Assembly (NCBI RefSeq): GCF_000317535.1
Contig: NC_019757.1
Span: 2,744,501 to 2,808,500, forward strand
Direction: 5' to 3'
Source: Cylindrospermum stagnale PCC 7417
Lineage (GTDB): Bacteria; Cyanobacteriota; Cyanobacteriia; Cyanobacteriales; Nostocaceae
Length of the DNA stretch: 64,000 nucleotides
Positions 18,611 to 29,000 of the stretch are shown here, in pieces. Position 1 is the first letter of the stretch. Each line of letters starts with the position of its first letter. The notes beneath the pieces were generated by a model. It had not been told where the DNA came from. It searched no databases and was given only the letters and a program-made list of their open reading frames with translations. A program made the translations under genes and the position numbers.

Positions 18611-19627
18611 TTATTTACCAAACACACTGCCAATAGCCCGTGCCATGTTTTGCGGTTGCATCGCATCTATTGCTGCGGTCGGTTCATAACCACAGTGAAC
18701 CATGCAATCAGCACATTTGGGATTACCACTAGCACGACCGTATTTACTCCAGTCAGTTTTTGCTAATAGTTCATCAAAGCTGGTGTAATAACCTTCATTC
18801 AAAAGATAGCAGGGTTTTTGCCAACCGAGAACGCTGTAACTAGGGCTACCCCAAGGTGTGCATTCGTAGTCTTTTTCACCGATGAGAAAATCTAGAAATA
18901 GCGGGTTGTGATTAAAGTTCCAGTTCTTTTTACCGGCTGTGTATGGGGCTAAGATTTGGCGGAAGAGGGCGCGGGTTTGTTCCCGCTGGAGGAAATGATC
19001 TTGATCTGGTGCCCACTCATAACTGTAGCCTGGAGAAATCATCATCCCATCAGTATTCAGTGTTTCTAGGAAGTCGAAAAACTCTTGCATTTCTTGAGGA
19101 TTACAACCTTCAAAAATAGTGGTGTTGGTGGTGACACGAAAGCCTTTAGCTTTGGCGGCGCGAATGGCTTTGACGGCGATATCAAAAACGCCTTTGCGGT
19201 CTACACATTGATCGTGCCATTCCCGCATTCCATCTAAATGGACGCTGAAAGTTAGATAAGGTGAAGGTTGAAACTTATCTAGGCTTTTTTCTAACAACAG
19301 AGCATTAGTACACAAGTAAATATACTTTTTGCGCTCAATTAATCCCCGAACAATTACATCAATTTGGGGATGTAACAGCGGTTCTCCTCCAGGAATAGAA
19401 ACTACTGGTGCGCCGCATTCTTCAACTGCGGCAAAGCACTGTTCTGGGGTAAGGTTTTGCTTGAGTATTTCTGTTGGGTGCTGGATTTTTCCACAACCAG
19501 TACAGGCAAGGTTACAGCGGAAAAGAGGTTCCAACATCAATACTAGGGGAAAGCGTTTACGCCCTTTTAATCGCTGGGTAACGAGATACTTGCCGATATC
19601 TATTGCTTGTTGTAGATTAACTGCCAT
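18611..19627 (-). CDS. hpnH: HpnH, radical-SAM adenosylhopane synthase
   Basis: 338 residues from the ATG at 19627, chosen for AGAGGAG ten bases upstream; a longer frame opens at 19690 but is not needed. The radical-SAM cluster is C38-x3-C42-x2-C45 in [12 protein letters not shown], and later Cys sit in a C-terminal twitch ([14 protein letters not shown]). The family is known to join the 5'-deoxyadenosyl radical to diploptene, making adenosylhopane, the first step in extended hopanoids. It lies 79 bases downstream of hpnA on the same strand. hpnG, the next enzyme of the route, is 5 kb away on the other strand. Confidence 0.93.
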   Translation of the reverse strand: MAVNLQQAIDIGKYLVTQRLKGRKRFPLVLMLEPLFRCNLACTGCGKIQHPTEILKQNLTPEQCFAAVEECGAPVVSIPGGEPLLHPQIDVIVRGLIERKKYIYLCTNALLLEKSLDKFQPSPYLTFSVHLDGMREWHDQCVDRKGVFDIAVKAIRAAKAKGFRVTTNTTIFEGCNPQEMQEFFDFLETLNTDGMMISPGYSYEWAPDQDHFLQREQTRALFRQILAPYTAGKKNWNFNHNPLFLDFLIGEKDYECTPWGSPSYSVLGWQKPCYLLNEGYYTSFDELLAKTDWSKYGRASGNPKCADCMVHCGYEPTAAIDAMQPQNMARAIGSVFGK

Positions 19628-19705
19628 TGTTTTTATCACTCCTCTGTTATATGGAAAAACACCACTGTCCAAGTCAAAACTAAAAAGCACGCACTGGGCT
19701 TACTA

Positions 19706-20698
19706 CTAGCTTTTATTGACATAGCCTTGAGAGACAAACCAATCTACAGCATCTTTGAGTGCTAGATTCAGGGAAGACTGAGGTAAACCCAACTCGCGGA
19801 CAGCCTTAGAGGCATCATAATACATAGGTTGTTTCGCCATGCGGACACCATCTAAAGGTACTGAGGGCGTTTTACCTAAAGGTGCGAGGATTTTTTCATC
19901 AACCCAAGCAGCGCTGTAGGGTATCCAAGGGGGGATAGATTTTTGGGGTGGTTTTAAGCCGGTGATTTCGGCGAGTTGTTCTAGCAGTTGCTTGAGGCTG
20001 AGGTTTTGGTTTCCTAAGATATAGCGATCGCCTGATTTTCCCTTTTGCAACGCCAGTAAGTGCCCCCTGGCTACATCTCGGACATCAATAAAGTTCAAAC
20101 CAGTATCTAAATAAAAGGGCATTTGTCGCCGTAAAAACCGCAGGATAATATCGCCGGTTGGGGTGGGTTTGATATCCATTGACCCAATGGGGCTGCTAGG
20201 ATTGACGACAACGATTTCCTGTCCCAGACTTGCGGCGGCGATCGCTACTTGTTCAGCGAGAAACTTCGATTTTTTGTAATCACCCACCAATTTCTCTAAG
20301 GGACTCTGATAACTTTCATCTACGACTTTACCAGATGCCCCCACCCCAATCGCGGCTACGGAACTGGTGTACACAGTGCGTTCAATTCCAGCTTTTTGGG
20401 CGGCTGCCAAAACATTGCGCGTACCTTGGACATTATCAAAGTAAAGTTGCTCTTTGTCTACTTGCCATAGAGAATAATGGGCAGCGACATGAAATAGATA
20501 TTGACAACCTTGCATTTGCTGCCACAAATCCGGGTGATTCAAATCGCCTTTGACAATTTCTACGGGTAAACCCCGGAGATTTCCCAAGTTACTGCTAGGG
20601 CGTACCAAAGCTTTAACGGTGTATCCTTCTTGTAACAACAACCTCACAACATGGGCACCAACAAAACCTGTACCCCCGGTAACAAATACTTGCGTCAC
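19706..20698 (-). CDS. hpnA: HpnA, hopanoid-associated NAD-dependent epimerase
   Basis: 330 residues, an extended short-chain dehydrogenase of the sugar-epimerase type. The NAD motif is T-G-G-T-G-F-V-G near residue 7 and the active-site Y-K-K-S-K fits Y-x3-K. HpnA belongs by family to hopanoid gene clusters; its exact substrate is not settled. Its start codon overlaps the stop of the upstream RND permease by four bases (20695-20698), so the two are translationally coupled, and hpnH follows. Confidence 0.88.
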   Translation of the reverse strand: MTQVFVTGGTGFVGAHVVRLLLQEGYTVKALVRPSSNLGNLRGLPVEIVKGDLNHPDLWQQMQGCQYLFHVAAHYSLWQVDKEQLYFDNVQGTRNVLAAAQKAGIERTVYTSSVAAIGVGASGKVVDESYQSPLEKLVGDYKKSKFLAEQVAIAAASLGQEIVVVNPSSPIGSMDIKPTPTGDIILRFLRRQMPFYLDTGLNFIDVRDVARGHLLALQKGKSGDRYILGNQNLSLKQLLEQLAEITGLKPPQKSIPPWIPYSAAWVDEKILAPLGKTPSVPLDGVRMAKQPMYYDASKAVRELGLPQSSLNLALKDAVDWFVSQGYVNKS

Positions 20699-23367
20699 AG
20701 GTTTTCCCTCTGCTTAAACCGGGGAAACCAATCATCTAAGATGGCGTAAACCACTGGGACAACAATTAAACTGAGGATAGTGGATGTTACCAAACCGCCG
20801 GCAATAGCTACAGCCATAGGCGATCGCAATTCGGAACCCGCACCCAAACCCAAAGCGATGGGTACCATCCCCAAAATAGTCGAAGCTGTAGTCATCATAA
20901 TTGGTCGCAGACGCACTGGCCCAGCCTTGAGAATCGCCTCTGTCCGGTCTAACCCAGATTCCCGTAGCTGGTTGATATAATCCACAATCAAGATGGCGTT
21001 TTTGTTCGTGATTCCCAGCAAAAACACAAAACCGATCAGGGAAATCATCCCGAAATCACTCTTGGTAATCAGTAACGCCAACATCGCCCCCACCAATGCC
21101 AAAGGTAAAGAAACCCCAATTACCACAGGGTCTACCCAGCCTTTAAACAGCCAAATCAGCACCACCACAATACACAGTGCCGATAAACCCAAAGTTGCGC
21201 CAAAACTGCCAAACACCTCACCTTGGCGGGCAGAATCTCCTCCCAAGTCCAAAGAAACACCAGGGGGAATTACAGCTTTAGCTTCAGCCACGACTTTATC
21301 TGTAGCATTACCCAAGGTTAAATCCTTACCCAAATTTGCACCGATATAAGCCACCCGCTGATTATTCAAATGCTCAATTTGAAAAACTGTGTCTTGTTTG
21401 GTATCACCTGTAATGGTGACATCAGCAAATCCTGGTAGTTTCTCAATTCGCTCTTTAATTGCTTTGGTTGTTTTGCTGAGTGCTTTCAGGTCATCACCCC
21501 GCAAAGCTATTTGAAGCGGTTTTTGACCACCAGTATCGACAAATTGAATATCTTCAACGCTGGTTGTGACACCAGAAAGATTAGGCAAAGAAGCACGGAA
21601 CTGATCTTGAAGTTCTGAAGTTTTAATTTCCCGATTTTCCTTCAACTTCACATAAAGCGTGCCTTTATTTGGCTCACCCTCACGAGAACCAATAGTAGTA
21701 AATACCGTTTCCACTGCGGGAGACTTTCTCACAACCGCTTCCAGTTTTTTCGCCACCTCCAAAGAATCATTCAACGGGTTGGGGATGGGAATTGAAGGGG
21801 AAATTCCTGCCTGTGCGGCCTGTGCTGCTAGCTTCTGCAAAGTAGCCTGATCAGGAATATTTGGCAGAGGAGCAGTATAAACTATATTGAACTCACCCCG
21901 GTCGAGTTTGGGAATAAATCCTTTAGGAATCAGGGGAATTAGCGCTATCCCAGCCACAAAACTGAGGACAGCTAACCCCAAAACTATCCCTCGGTGGCTC
22001 AAAGACCACCCCAACAAGTTTTGGTAAGATTGGGCAAAACCCGCCCAGAGATTGCTTTCTCGGCGTGGAGAACGGGAAGCTGTGGGTTTCAGCCAGTAGA
22101 TACACAGCACCGGCGATAAAGTCCGGGCTACCATCATCGAAGTGAGCATCGCTGCTGAGACAGTGATGCCAAATGGCTTAAAGAATTGACCAATTACCCC
22201 ACCCATCAAACCTATGGGGAGAAAAACCGCTACCGCTGTAAATGTAGCAGCGGTGACAGTTAGCCCAATTTCATTTGTAGCAATCAAAGCAGCTTGCCGG
22301 GGAGTTTCCCCATCTTCGACGTGTCGCATGATGTTTTCTACATCAACGATCGCATCATCGACAATACTGCCAATCACCAAAGCCAGTGCCAGCAAAGTAA
22401 TTGTCTCTAAATTAAAGCCATAAATCGCCATCACAATAAACGTTCCCAGCAAAGAGACAGGAATCGCTAAGGCAGAAATTAGGGTAGCTTGCCAATTCCA
22501 TAAAAATGGATAGATGACGATGATTGACAAAGCGATCGCTTCAATGAGTGCATCTATCGTTGACTTGGTAGCATCGCGGATATATTTTGCCTGAGTAGCG
22601 GCTAAAGAGAGTTTGATATCCTTCAAGCTAGACTGTAGCCGTTGGACTTCCTTCTCTACCAGGCTGACAACTTCCAAGGTGTTAGCGCTACCGCGTTTAA
22701 TTACCTGAAAAGCCAAGGCATCTTTGCCATTAAACCGAATTAAATTTGCTCCTGCTTGGGGGGCTGCATTTGCGGCACTTGGGGGCGTAGCGGAGCTAGC
22801 ATTGCCCAATAGAGAGACCTTTAAAACGCCAGGCAATTTAGCGATCGCCGGCACGATTTGCTCTTTTGCCAATTTACTCAAATCGCCGAGATTCCGCGAA
22901 GGACTCTCAATGGCGTAGCTAATAGCCGCCGACTCATTTAAATTCAAGGGAATAATTTTATAATTTGCTCCTTGAGGTAAAGTCAACTTTTTGAGTACAG
23001 ATTCAGCGTTGCTGGTGGCTGTTTCTAAATTCGTCCCCACAGCAAAAGCCAGACTAACAGCAGATTGTCCTGGATAAGTGGATGAGCGAATCTCGTCAAT
23101 TCCTTCCAGAGATTTCAGTTGCTCTTCCAGTGGAAGAGTGAGTTTTGCTTCCGTATCCAAAGCCGTAGTTAGCGGTGCTTGAGCATTCACCACCACCACC
23201 GGAAAGGTAATATCAGGAAACAAAGCATACTTCAGGGAACTGAAAGCTAAAATACCGGCTATAGTTACGGCTAGCCAAAAGCAGACCGTGAGCCAAGAAT
23301 GTGCGATCGCTAATTTAGAAATATTAAAGCGCTCTCGTGCTGATTTTGCGCTATTAGACTTTACCAT
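20695..23367 (-). CDS. RND-family (AcrB-type) inner-membrane transporter heading the hopanoid operon
   Basis: 890 residues, shorter than AcrB (about 1050), with one membrane helix, a periplasmic domain, six helices, a second periplasmic domain and five or six helices. The proton-relay motif of the fourth helix is present (G-S-I-V-D-D-A-I-V-D-V-E-N, two Asp), as is the tenth-helix Lys in G-I-T-N-K-N-A-I-L-I-V. The length loss falls in the periplasmic porter loops. It overlaps hpnA by four bases. By context it could move hopanoids or their precursors between membranes, but it is AcrB-like and not the HpnN type, so that role is inference. No membrane-fusion protein gene is adjacent. Confidence 0.87.
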   Translation of the reverse strand: MVKSNSAKSARERFNISKLAIAHSWLTVCFWLAVTIAGILAFSSLKYALFPDITFPVVVVNAQAPLTTALDTEAKLTLPLEEQLKSLEGIDEIRSSTYPGQSAVSLAFAVGTNLETATSNAESVLKKLTLPQGANYKIIPLNLNESAAISYAIESPSRNLGDLSKLAKEQIVPAIAKLPGVLKVSLLGNASSATPPSAANAAPQAGANLIRFNGKDALAFQVIKRGSANTLEVVSLVEKEVQRLQSSLKDIKLSLAATQAKYIRDATKSTIDALIEAIALSIIVIYPFLWNWQATLISALAIPVSLLGTFIVMAIYGFNLETITLLALALVIGSIVDDAIVDVENIMRHVEDGETPRQAALIATNEIGLTVTAATFTAVAVFLPIGLMGGVIGQFFKPFGITVSAAMLTSMMVARTLSPVLCIYWLKPTASRSPRRESNLWAGFAQSYQNLLGWSLSHRGIVLGLAVLSFVAGIALIPLIPKGFIPKLDRGEFNIVYTAPLPNIPDQATLQKLAAQAAQAGISPSIPIPNPLNDSLEVAKKLEAVVRKSPAVETVFTTIGSREGEPNKGTLYVKLKENREIKTSELQDQFRASLPNLSGVTTSVEDIQFVDTGGQKPLQIALRGDDLKALSKTTKAIKERIEKLPGFADVTITGDTKQDTVFQIEHLNNQRVAYIGANLGKDLTLGNATDKVVAEAKAVIPPGVSLDLGGDSARQGEVFGSFGATLGLSALCIVVVLIWLFKGWVDPVVIGVSLPLALVGAMLALLITKSDFGMISLIGFVFLLGITNKNAILIVDYINQLRESGLDRTEAILKAGPVRLRPIMMTTASTILGMVPIALGLGAGSELRSPMAVAIAGGLVTSTILSLIVVPVVYAILDDWFPRFKQRENL

Positions 23368-23564
23368 CTTAAAAATTCATCGAGCAAGTGACGCCATTAC
23401 TTACGTCATGCTACAGCAAGCGGTTGTTGTTTGGGCGTTTGGATGGCTGATAAAAGCTATTGTCTGCCATACAGACCATTCGTAGACAGCAATGCTGTGC
23501 CCCTACCGCTGATCCAATTTTTATCTAATCAGGGACATACCCAAAACATAGTTGAACGAGTTAA

Positions 23565-23682
23565 TAAATCAAAAATCTTCCCGCCGCTTCTTGATTTCCT
23601 GCAAACAGCAGCTTGAAATGTGGAAAGCTACAACCGATTAACTTACAACGCTTGTGGTAAAGCACTTTCAGCTTTTACACTA
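23565..23682 (+). repeat. Partial direct duplication of the end of the STAS-like gene (copy A)
   Basis: About 118 bases here match 24068-24196 with roughly 15-20% mismatches. They cover the codons for K-S-K-I-F-P-P-L-L-D-F-x-Q-T-A-A-stop and the AAAGCTACAACCGATTAACT-hairpin region beyond. The preceding frame (from 23431) does not look like the parent gene, so this is a stranded 3' end. The 463-bp gap around it also precedes the RND operon and probably holds that promoter. Confidence 0.8.
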
Positions 23683-23834
23683 CAATTAATTATGACTGGC
23701 GCGACTCCTCAAAACCTCAGAATCCTGAAGATGACTTAATTGTAGAGGGCTGGCGACGGTGCGCTGATGGAACCTTTGAAAAAATCGCCGAAACCGAACA
23801 AAATACAATAGATAAAACGGAGGATGCACAGTGA
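23661..23834 (+). pseudogene. C-terminal coding remnant coupled to the STAS-like gene
   Basis: A frame open from 23661 with no usual start codon reads W-R-D-S-S-K-P-Q-N-P-E-D-D-L-I-V-E-G-W and ends at TGA 23832-23834. The stop overlaps the GTG start of the next gene in the string GTGA, the usual coupling arrangement, and the composition is protein-like. It appears to be the tail of an upstream gene whose front was replaced by copy A of the duplication. Family not recognised. Confidence 0.5.
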
Positions 23835-24121
23835 CATCTTTTTTATGCGACCAGGTGATAGACTTTGATGCTGTTGATGCTTATGAAGCCAAAGACATAG
23901 AAAAGCTAGTAAATCAGATACAAACATTACTTACAACTGATAAAAATTCCAAAGTTGTAGTTTTGCTGAGAAATGCTCATTACCTAACGACAAAAGCCTT
24001 TGCTGTCCTATATAGCTACCTTCGTCAGCAACCGTCAGGCGATGTAGTGCTGATACTTGTCTCTGCGGATAAATCAAAAATCTTCCCGCCCCTGCTGGAT
24101 TTCGTGCAGACAGCAGCTTGA
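23831..24121 (+). CDS. Small STAS-like (anti-sigma antagonist type) protein
   Basis: 96 residues from GTG, with GGAGG eight bases upstream. The pattern S-K-V-V-V-L-L-R-N-A-H-Y-L-T-T-K-A-F-A-V-L followed by a second strand V-V-L-I-L-V fits a STAS core (strand, loop, helix, strand). The loop lacks the D-S-S/T-G phosphoacceptor motif of classic antagonists, so phosphorylation control is doubtful. Its start overlaps the upstream remnant's stop. Its 3' end and flank are partly duplicated at 23565-23682. Confidence 0.6.
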   Translation: MTSFLCDQVIDFDAVDAYEAKDIEKLVNQIQTLLTTDKNSKVVVLLRNAHYLTTKAFAVLYSYLRQQPSGDVVLILVSADKSKIFPPLLDFVQTAA

Positions 24122-24432
24122 AACGTAGAAAGCTACAACCGATTAACTGACAACACTTGTGTTCAAGCACTTTCAGCCCTTACACCACCGCAAGCGTTTT
24201 TTGCTGATATTCCTTTTCCCCTCTTCCTTGGCGTTCTTGGCGTCTTGGCGGTTCGTTAAAAAAGATATACTAACGACACAAAAAGCGAATCTTAACTCTT
24301 CTTCCCTCTTCCTCATATCAATTAGATACGACACGCGTGACGGATTTGAAACAAAAAGCAAGCGAATCGTAACTCTTCTTCCTTCTCCCCTCTTCCTCTG
24401 CGTCCTCTGCGCCTGGAGCGGTTCGTTACAAA
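24122..24432. other. 311-bp intergenic region, repeat-rich
   Basis: Begins with copy B of the duplication (to about 24196), including a degenerate form of the CTTGTGGTAAAGC hairpin, followed by two T/C-rich repeats of the type TTGGCGTCTTGGCGGTTCGTT (near 24230 and 24400). No gene was seen. The hpnG promoter must lie here but was not located. Confidence 0.5.
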
Positions 24433-25092
24433 ATGCTTAACACCCCACCCATCAACACAATAATTGTTCCCCAAGGAGCAGAATATCAAGCAGTGAAACG
24501 CGGCTTAAACCGAGCCAGCGGTGAAAAACCCAACGTCATAGCGATTCCCGTAGGAGTACAGCCCCTACGCCAATACTTGCAACAGTGGACAGGAGAGAAA
24601 AATAGAATATTGCTGATGGGTTTATGTGGAAGCTTGCAGACACACCACACAGTTGGGGATGTCGTGTTGTACAAAGATTGTAATTATCAGGGAAAACTGC
24701 AAAAGTGTAACAACACACTCACCGCACAGATTCAAACCCATATACCAGATAAAGTAACACTTGTCAAATCATTAACAAGCGATCGCCTAATTTGGTCAGC
24801 AGCCGAAAAACGTTATCTAAGTGAGAACACTGGTGCTGATGTAGTAGATATGGAAGGATATGCCGCCCTAGAGTTTTTCCCAACCCTCGCCATATTGCGA
24901 GTAGTCAGCGACAACGCCCAGCACGATATACCCGATTTAACATCAGCCATTAGCCTGGATGGTTCACTAAAACCCTTAGAAATAGCGATCGCATTTTTCC
25001 GCCAACCTTTAGCTGCAACTCGGTTGATTCGTGGTTCCTTACGCGGGTTAAAAGTGTTAGAACAAGCCACAACTTCACTATTTTCTACCTAG
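24433..25092 (+). CDS. hpnG: HpnG-type nucleoside phosphorylase superfamily protein
   Basis: 219 residues of the phosphorylase/MTA-SAH nucleosidase fold: P-Q-G-A-E-Y at the start, L-L-M-G-L-C-G-S-L (the glycine-rich phosphate site), and D-V-V-D-M-E-G-Y-A with R-V-V-S-D-N later, the nucleoside-binding Glu and catalytic Asp region. HpnG is known to remove adenine from adenosylhopane, the product of HpnH, giving ribosylhopane on the way to bacteriohopanepolyols. Its closeness to hpnA and hpnH supports this over a general nucleosidase. It is transcribed divergently from the hpn operon. Confidence 0.8.
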   Translation: MLNTPPINTIIVPQGAEYQAVKRGLNRASGEKPNVIAIPVGVQPLRQYLQQWTGEKNRILLMGLCGSLQTHHTVGDVVLYKDCNYQGKLQKCNNTLTAQIQTHIPDKVTLVKSLTSDRLIWSAAEKRYLSENTGADVVDMEGYAALEFFPTLAILRVVSDNAQHDIPDLTSAISLDGSLKPLEIAIAFFRQPLAATRLIRGSLRGLKVLEQATTSLFST

Positions 25093-25298
25093 AAAAAGTG
25101 AATAAGTAGGTAAATGCTAGTAGGTAATTCGCTCCATTCTCTTACCAAGGGAAGATGGATTGAATTCATATACTTATCTTAGGGTGTATGGAACCGAGTT
25201 AAGATATACCTCTATAATCTTTTAGCCAGATTAAAATCACCCCAATAGGTGGTTTTAAACTTTTTCTCTGTAGTTTAGGCAAAAATTGAGGCTTGGCA

Positions 25299-26018
25299 AT
25301 GAATACAATCCGTGTAGTTTTAATTGAAGATCACGACCTTACACGAGTTGGTATCCGTGCTGCATTGCAGAAAGTGGATAACTTTGAAGTCGTCGGCGAT
25401 GCTAGAGATGCCGAGTCTGGTCTAAAGCTACTAAACGCCACCCAACCAGATGTAGCGATAGTTGATGTCGGTCTGCCTAATATGAGCGGGATTGAGTTGA
25501 CCCAACACTTCAAAAATTCAACAGATCCAGAACAAATTTCTGAAACCAAAATTTTGATTATGACCATGCAGGATAGTCCAGAAACTGTTCTCGCTGCCTT
25601 TGCTGCTGGGGCAGACTCTTACTGTATGAAAGATGCCAGCATTGATAAATTGGTAGATGCTTTGCGAAGCACCGCTAGTGGAAATGCCTGGATTGACCCA
25701 ACAATTGCTCGAATCGTCTTGCAGCAGACTCAAAAAACTTCCATTGCTGGCGACGGAAATGCTCTACCTGACACAATTGCCATCAACGGCTTGCCAGCAA
25801 AATATAGCCAGATTGTCGAAAGCTTTCCCCTGACACCACGAGAATTAGATGTTTTGCGGCTGATTGTCGACGGATGCAGTAACGCGGCGATTGCCGAGCA
25901 ACTATACATTTCAGTAGGTACAGTTAAAACACACGTTCGGAGTATTCTGAATAAGCTATGCGTCAGTGACCGCACTCAGATAGCAGTTCGTGCTTTGCGA
26001 GGTGGATTAGTCGCGTAA
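25299..26018 (+). CDS. NarL/LuxR-type response regulator
   Basis: 239 residues from ATG 25299 with TTGAGG upstream. An N-terminal receiver (V-V-L-I-E-D-H-D, phosphoacceptor Asp in A-I-V-D-V-G-L-P-N, K in C-M-K-D-A-S) is followed by a LuxR helix-turn-helix near the end (L-T-P-R-E-L-D-V-L-R-L-I and V-G-T-V-K-T-H-V). It binds DNA when phosphorylated; targets are unknown. The next gene, a hybrid kinase, starts 36 bases downstream on the same strand and is the natural partner. Confidence 0.92.
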   Translation: MNTIRVVLIEDHDLTRVGIRAALQKVDNFEVVGDARDAESGLKLLNATQPDVAIVDVGLPNMSGIELTQHFKNSTDPEQISETKILIMTMQDSPETVLAAFAAGADSYCMKDASIDKLVDALRSTASGNAWIDPTIARIVLQQTQKTSIAGDGNALPDTIAINGLPAKYSQIVESFPLTPRELDVLRLIVDGCSNAAIAEQLYISVGTVKTHVRSILNKLCVSDRTQIAVRALRGGLVA

Positions 26019-26054
26019 CATCCTCAAAGCTATCGGACATACTGAAAACCTACT

Positions 26055-29000
26055 ATGACTGAAGCATTGCCCGAAAAGGCTTTAAGCCAAGCTCCCCTAC
26101 CCGCGAACGAAGTCGAACGCTTAACAGCACTTTATCGGTACAATGTTCTCGACACTCCACCCGAAGCTGCTTTTGATCGCATCACAGTTCTGGCTGCGCG
26201 GCTATTTGACATCCCAACTGTACTGGTTTCCCTGGTAGACGAATCGAGGGTCTGGTTCAAATCTAGCGTCGGGTGCGACACTCGTGAAATTAACAGGGAA
26301 GCGACCATTTGCAACTTTGCAGTTTGGCTGAACGAGATTTTAGTCATTCCAGATACCACAAAAGATGATCGCTTTGTGAATAATCCTTTAGTGCAGGATG
26401 AACAAGGCGTTCGTTTCTACGCAGGTGCCCCCTTGCTCACCCATGATGGCTTTAACTTGGGTACCCTGTGTCTGTTAGATAGCAAGCCACGGCAACAGTT
26501 GAGTGTTGAGCAAAAAGCCACCCTGACCGACCTAGCCGCAATGGTTGTAGATGAACTAGAGCTACGACTAGCATCTGGGAGAATCGCCCAGATAGATGCT
26601 GCCTTGCTACAGGTGACTCAGGGAGTTTCAGCAGTCACCGGCGAGGCATTTTTATTGTCTCTAGTGCAACACTTCACCCAAGTTTTAGGGATGGATTATG
26701 CCTACATCGGTCTGGTGATTGGTGATGAGCCAGAGGCAGTGAAAACCATAGCTGCTTGTGAACAAGGTCAGGTCGTGGACAACTTTGAATATTTGCTGCG
26801 TGACACGCCTTGTCAAGAAGTGATTCAGCAAAAAAAAATCTGCTGCTATCCCCGTGGAGTGCAAGCTCAATTTGCCGACGCCCAGATGCTGGCGCAGATG
26901 GAAGTAGAAAGTTATGTGGCGATTCCGTTTTTCGACTCTACAGGCACTCCCCTAGGATTGCTTGGTGTCATGGGACGAAAACCTCTAGAAAACGTCCAAC
27001 TAGCATCCGCCCTGCTCACGCTCTTTGCGATGCGGATTGTGACTGAACTAGAGCGACAACAAGCCGAGGAGGCGCTAAGGCAGCGCGAAACAGAACTTCG
27101 CTTGATCACGAATACAGTCCCAGTTTTGATTTCCTTTGTAGATTCCGAGCAGTGCTATCGCTTCAATAATCGGGCTTACGAAGAATGGTTTGGCAAGAAC
27201 GCAGCAGACATCTATGGTAAGCATCTGTGGGAGGTTTTGGGCGAATCGGCATATCAAGTGATTCGTCCCTACGTAGAGCAGGTATTAGCAGGAGGGCAAG
27301 TCACCTTTGAGAGTCAGGTTCCTTTCAAAGATGGTGGAACACGATACATCAGCGCCACTTACGTTCCCCGACTTGACAGCCAAGGAAATGTGGAAGGATT
27401 TGTGGCGTTGGTCAGCGACATGAGCGAACAACTTGCGGCGCTCCGCGATCGCCAGCAGGCTTATGAGGCACAGCAGGAGAGTGAAGCACGGTTTGAGATC
27501 CTGGCAGACTCAGCTCCTGTATTGATCTGGATGTCTGGACTCGATAAACTCTGCTATTACTTCAGTCAAGCTTGGCTCGACTTTACCGGGCGGACTCTGG
27601 AACAAGAAATGGGTAACGGTTGGCTGGAAGGCGTCCATCCTGATGAGCTAGAACATTGCATAGATACCTATGCTACTGCCTTTGATGCCCGTCAAAAGTT
27701 CATGATGGAATATCGCCTGCGGCGCTTTGATGGAGAGTATCGCTGGATTTTAGATATCGGCGTCCCTCGGTTTACACCAGACGGTAGCTTTGTTGGTTAT
27801 GTCGGTTCCTGTATAGACATCACTGAACGCAAGCACTTTGAAGCAGAACGCGCTCAACTCCTAGCTCGCGAGCAACAGCAGACCCGCCTGTTACAAAAGC
27901 TGGCTGAAGCATCTCTCACGATCAACTCCACCCTATCGCTCAACGAACGGCTGCGGCTAATCACAGACCAAGCTCGCGAAATCATCGCCACTCATCAATC
28001 TGTTACCAGTATGACGGATAGTGATAACTGGGCACAAGCAATCCATACGGTGTCTCTCTCAGATAAGTATGCACAGTGGCGCGATTACAATCAGCAGCCA
28101 GATGGCTCTGGTATCTATACACTCGTCTGTCGTACGCAACGTGTTACGCGAATGACTCAAGCTGAACTAGAAGCGCATCCAAATTGGCATGGGTTTAGCT
28201 TGGAAGAAAGTAAACATCCTCCTATGCGTGGTTGGCTAGCTGCACCTCTCACCAGCCGTAACGGCAAGAACCTCGGTTTAATTCAACTCTCAGACAAATA
28301 CGAGGGTGATTTCACTCCAGAAGATGAAGCCATTTTAGTGCAACTGGCTCAGATGGCATCCTCAGCAATCGATAATGCTCAACTCTATGAAGCATCTCAG
28401 CAAGCTAATCGGGTCAAGGATGAATTTCTGGCAGTGCTTTCCCATGAATTGCGATCGCCTCTTAGCCCGATTTTAGGCTGGTCACAGTTGCTGCAAACCC
28501 ATTCGCTCGATGCAGCCAAAACCCATCAAGCCCTAACTGTGATTGAACGTAATGCCAAATTGCAGGCTGAACTGATTGACGATTTACTAGATGTCTCTAA
28601 AATTTTACAAGGCAAACTCAGCCTGAATATCTGCCAGGTCGATTTGACATCGATGATTCAAGGCGCAATCGAAACAGTGCGGCTAGCTGCGGTTGCCAAG
28701 TCTATTCAAATACAGACAATGTTTAAACCGAATGTAGGCAAAGTTTCCGGTGATCCTAGCCGATTGCAGCAAGTGATTTGGAATCTCCTCTCCAACGCTG
28801 TCAAATTCACCGATGTCGGCGGACTGGTGAACATTCAACTCGAACGGCTTGGCTCTCAAGCCCAGATCACTGTCAGCGATACGGGTAAAGGCATATCTCC
28901 AGACTTTTTGCCTTATGTCTTTGACTACTTCCGCCAAGCAGATGCGACGACAACCAGAAAGTTTGGTGGATTGGGGTTAGGGCTGGCGATTGTCCGTCAT

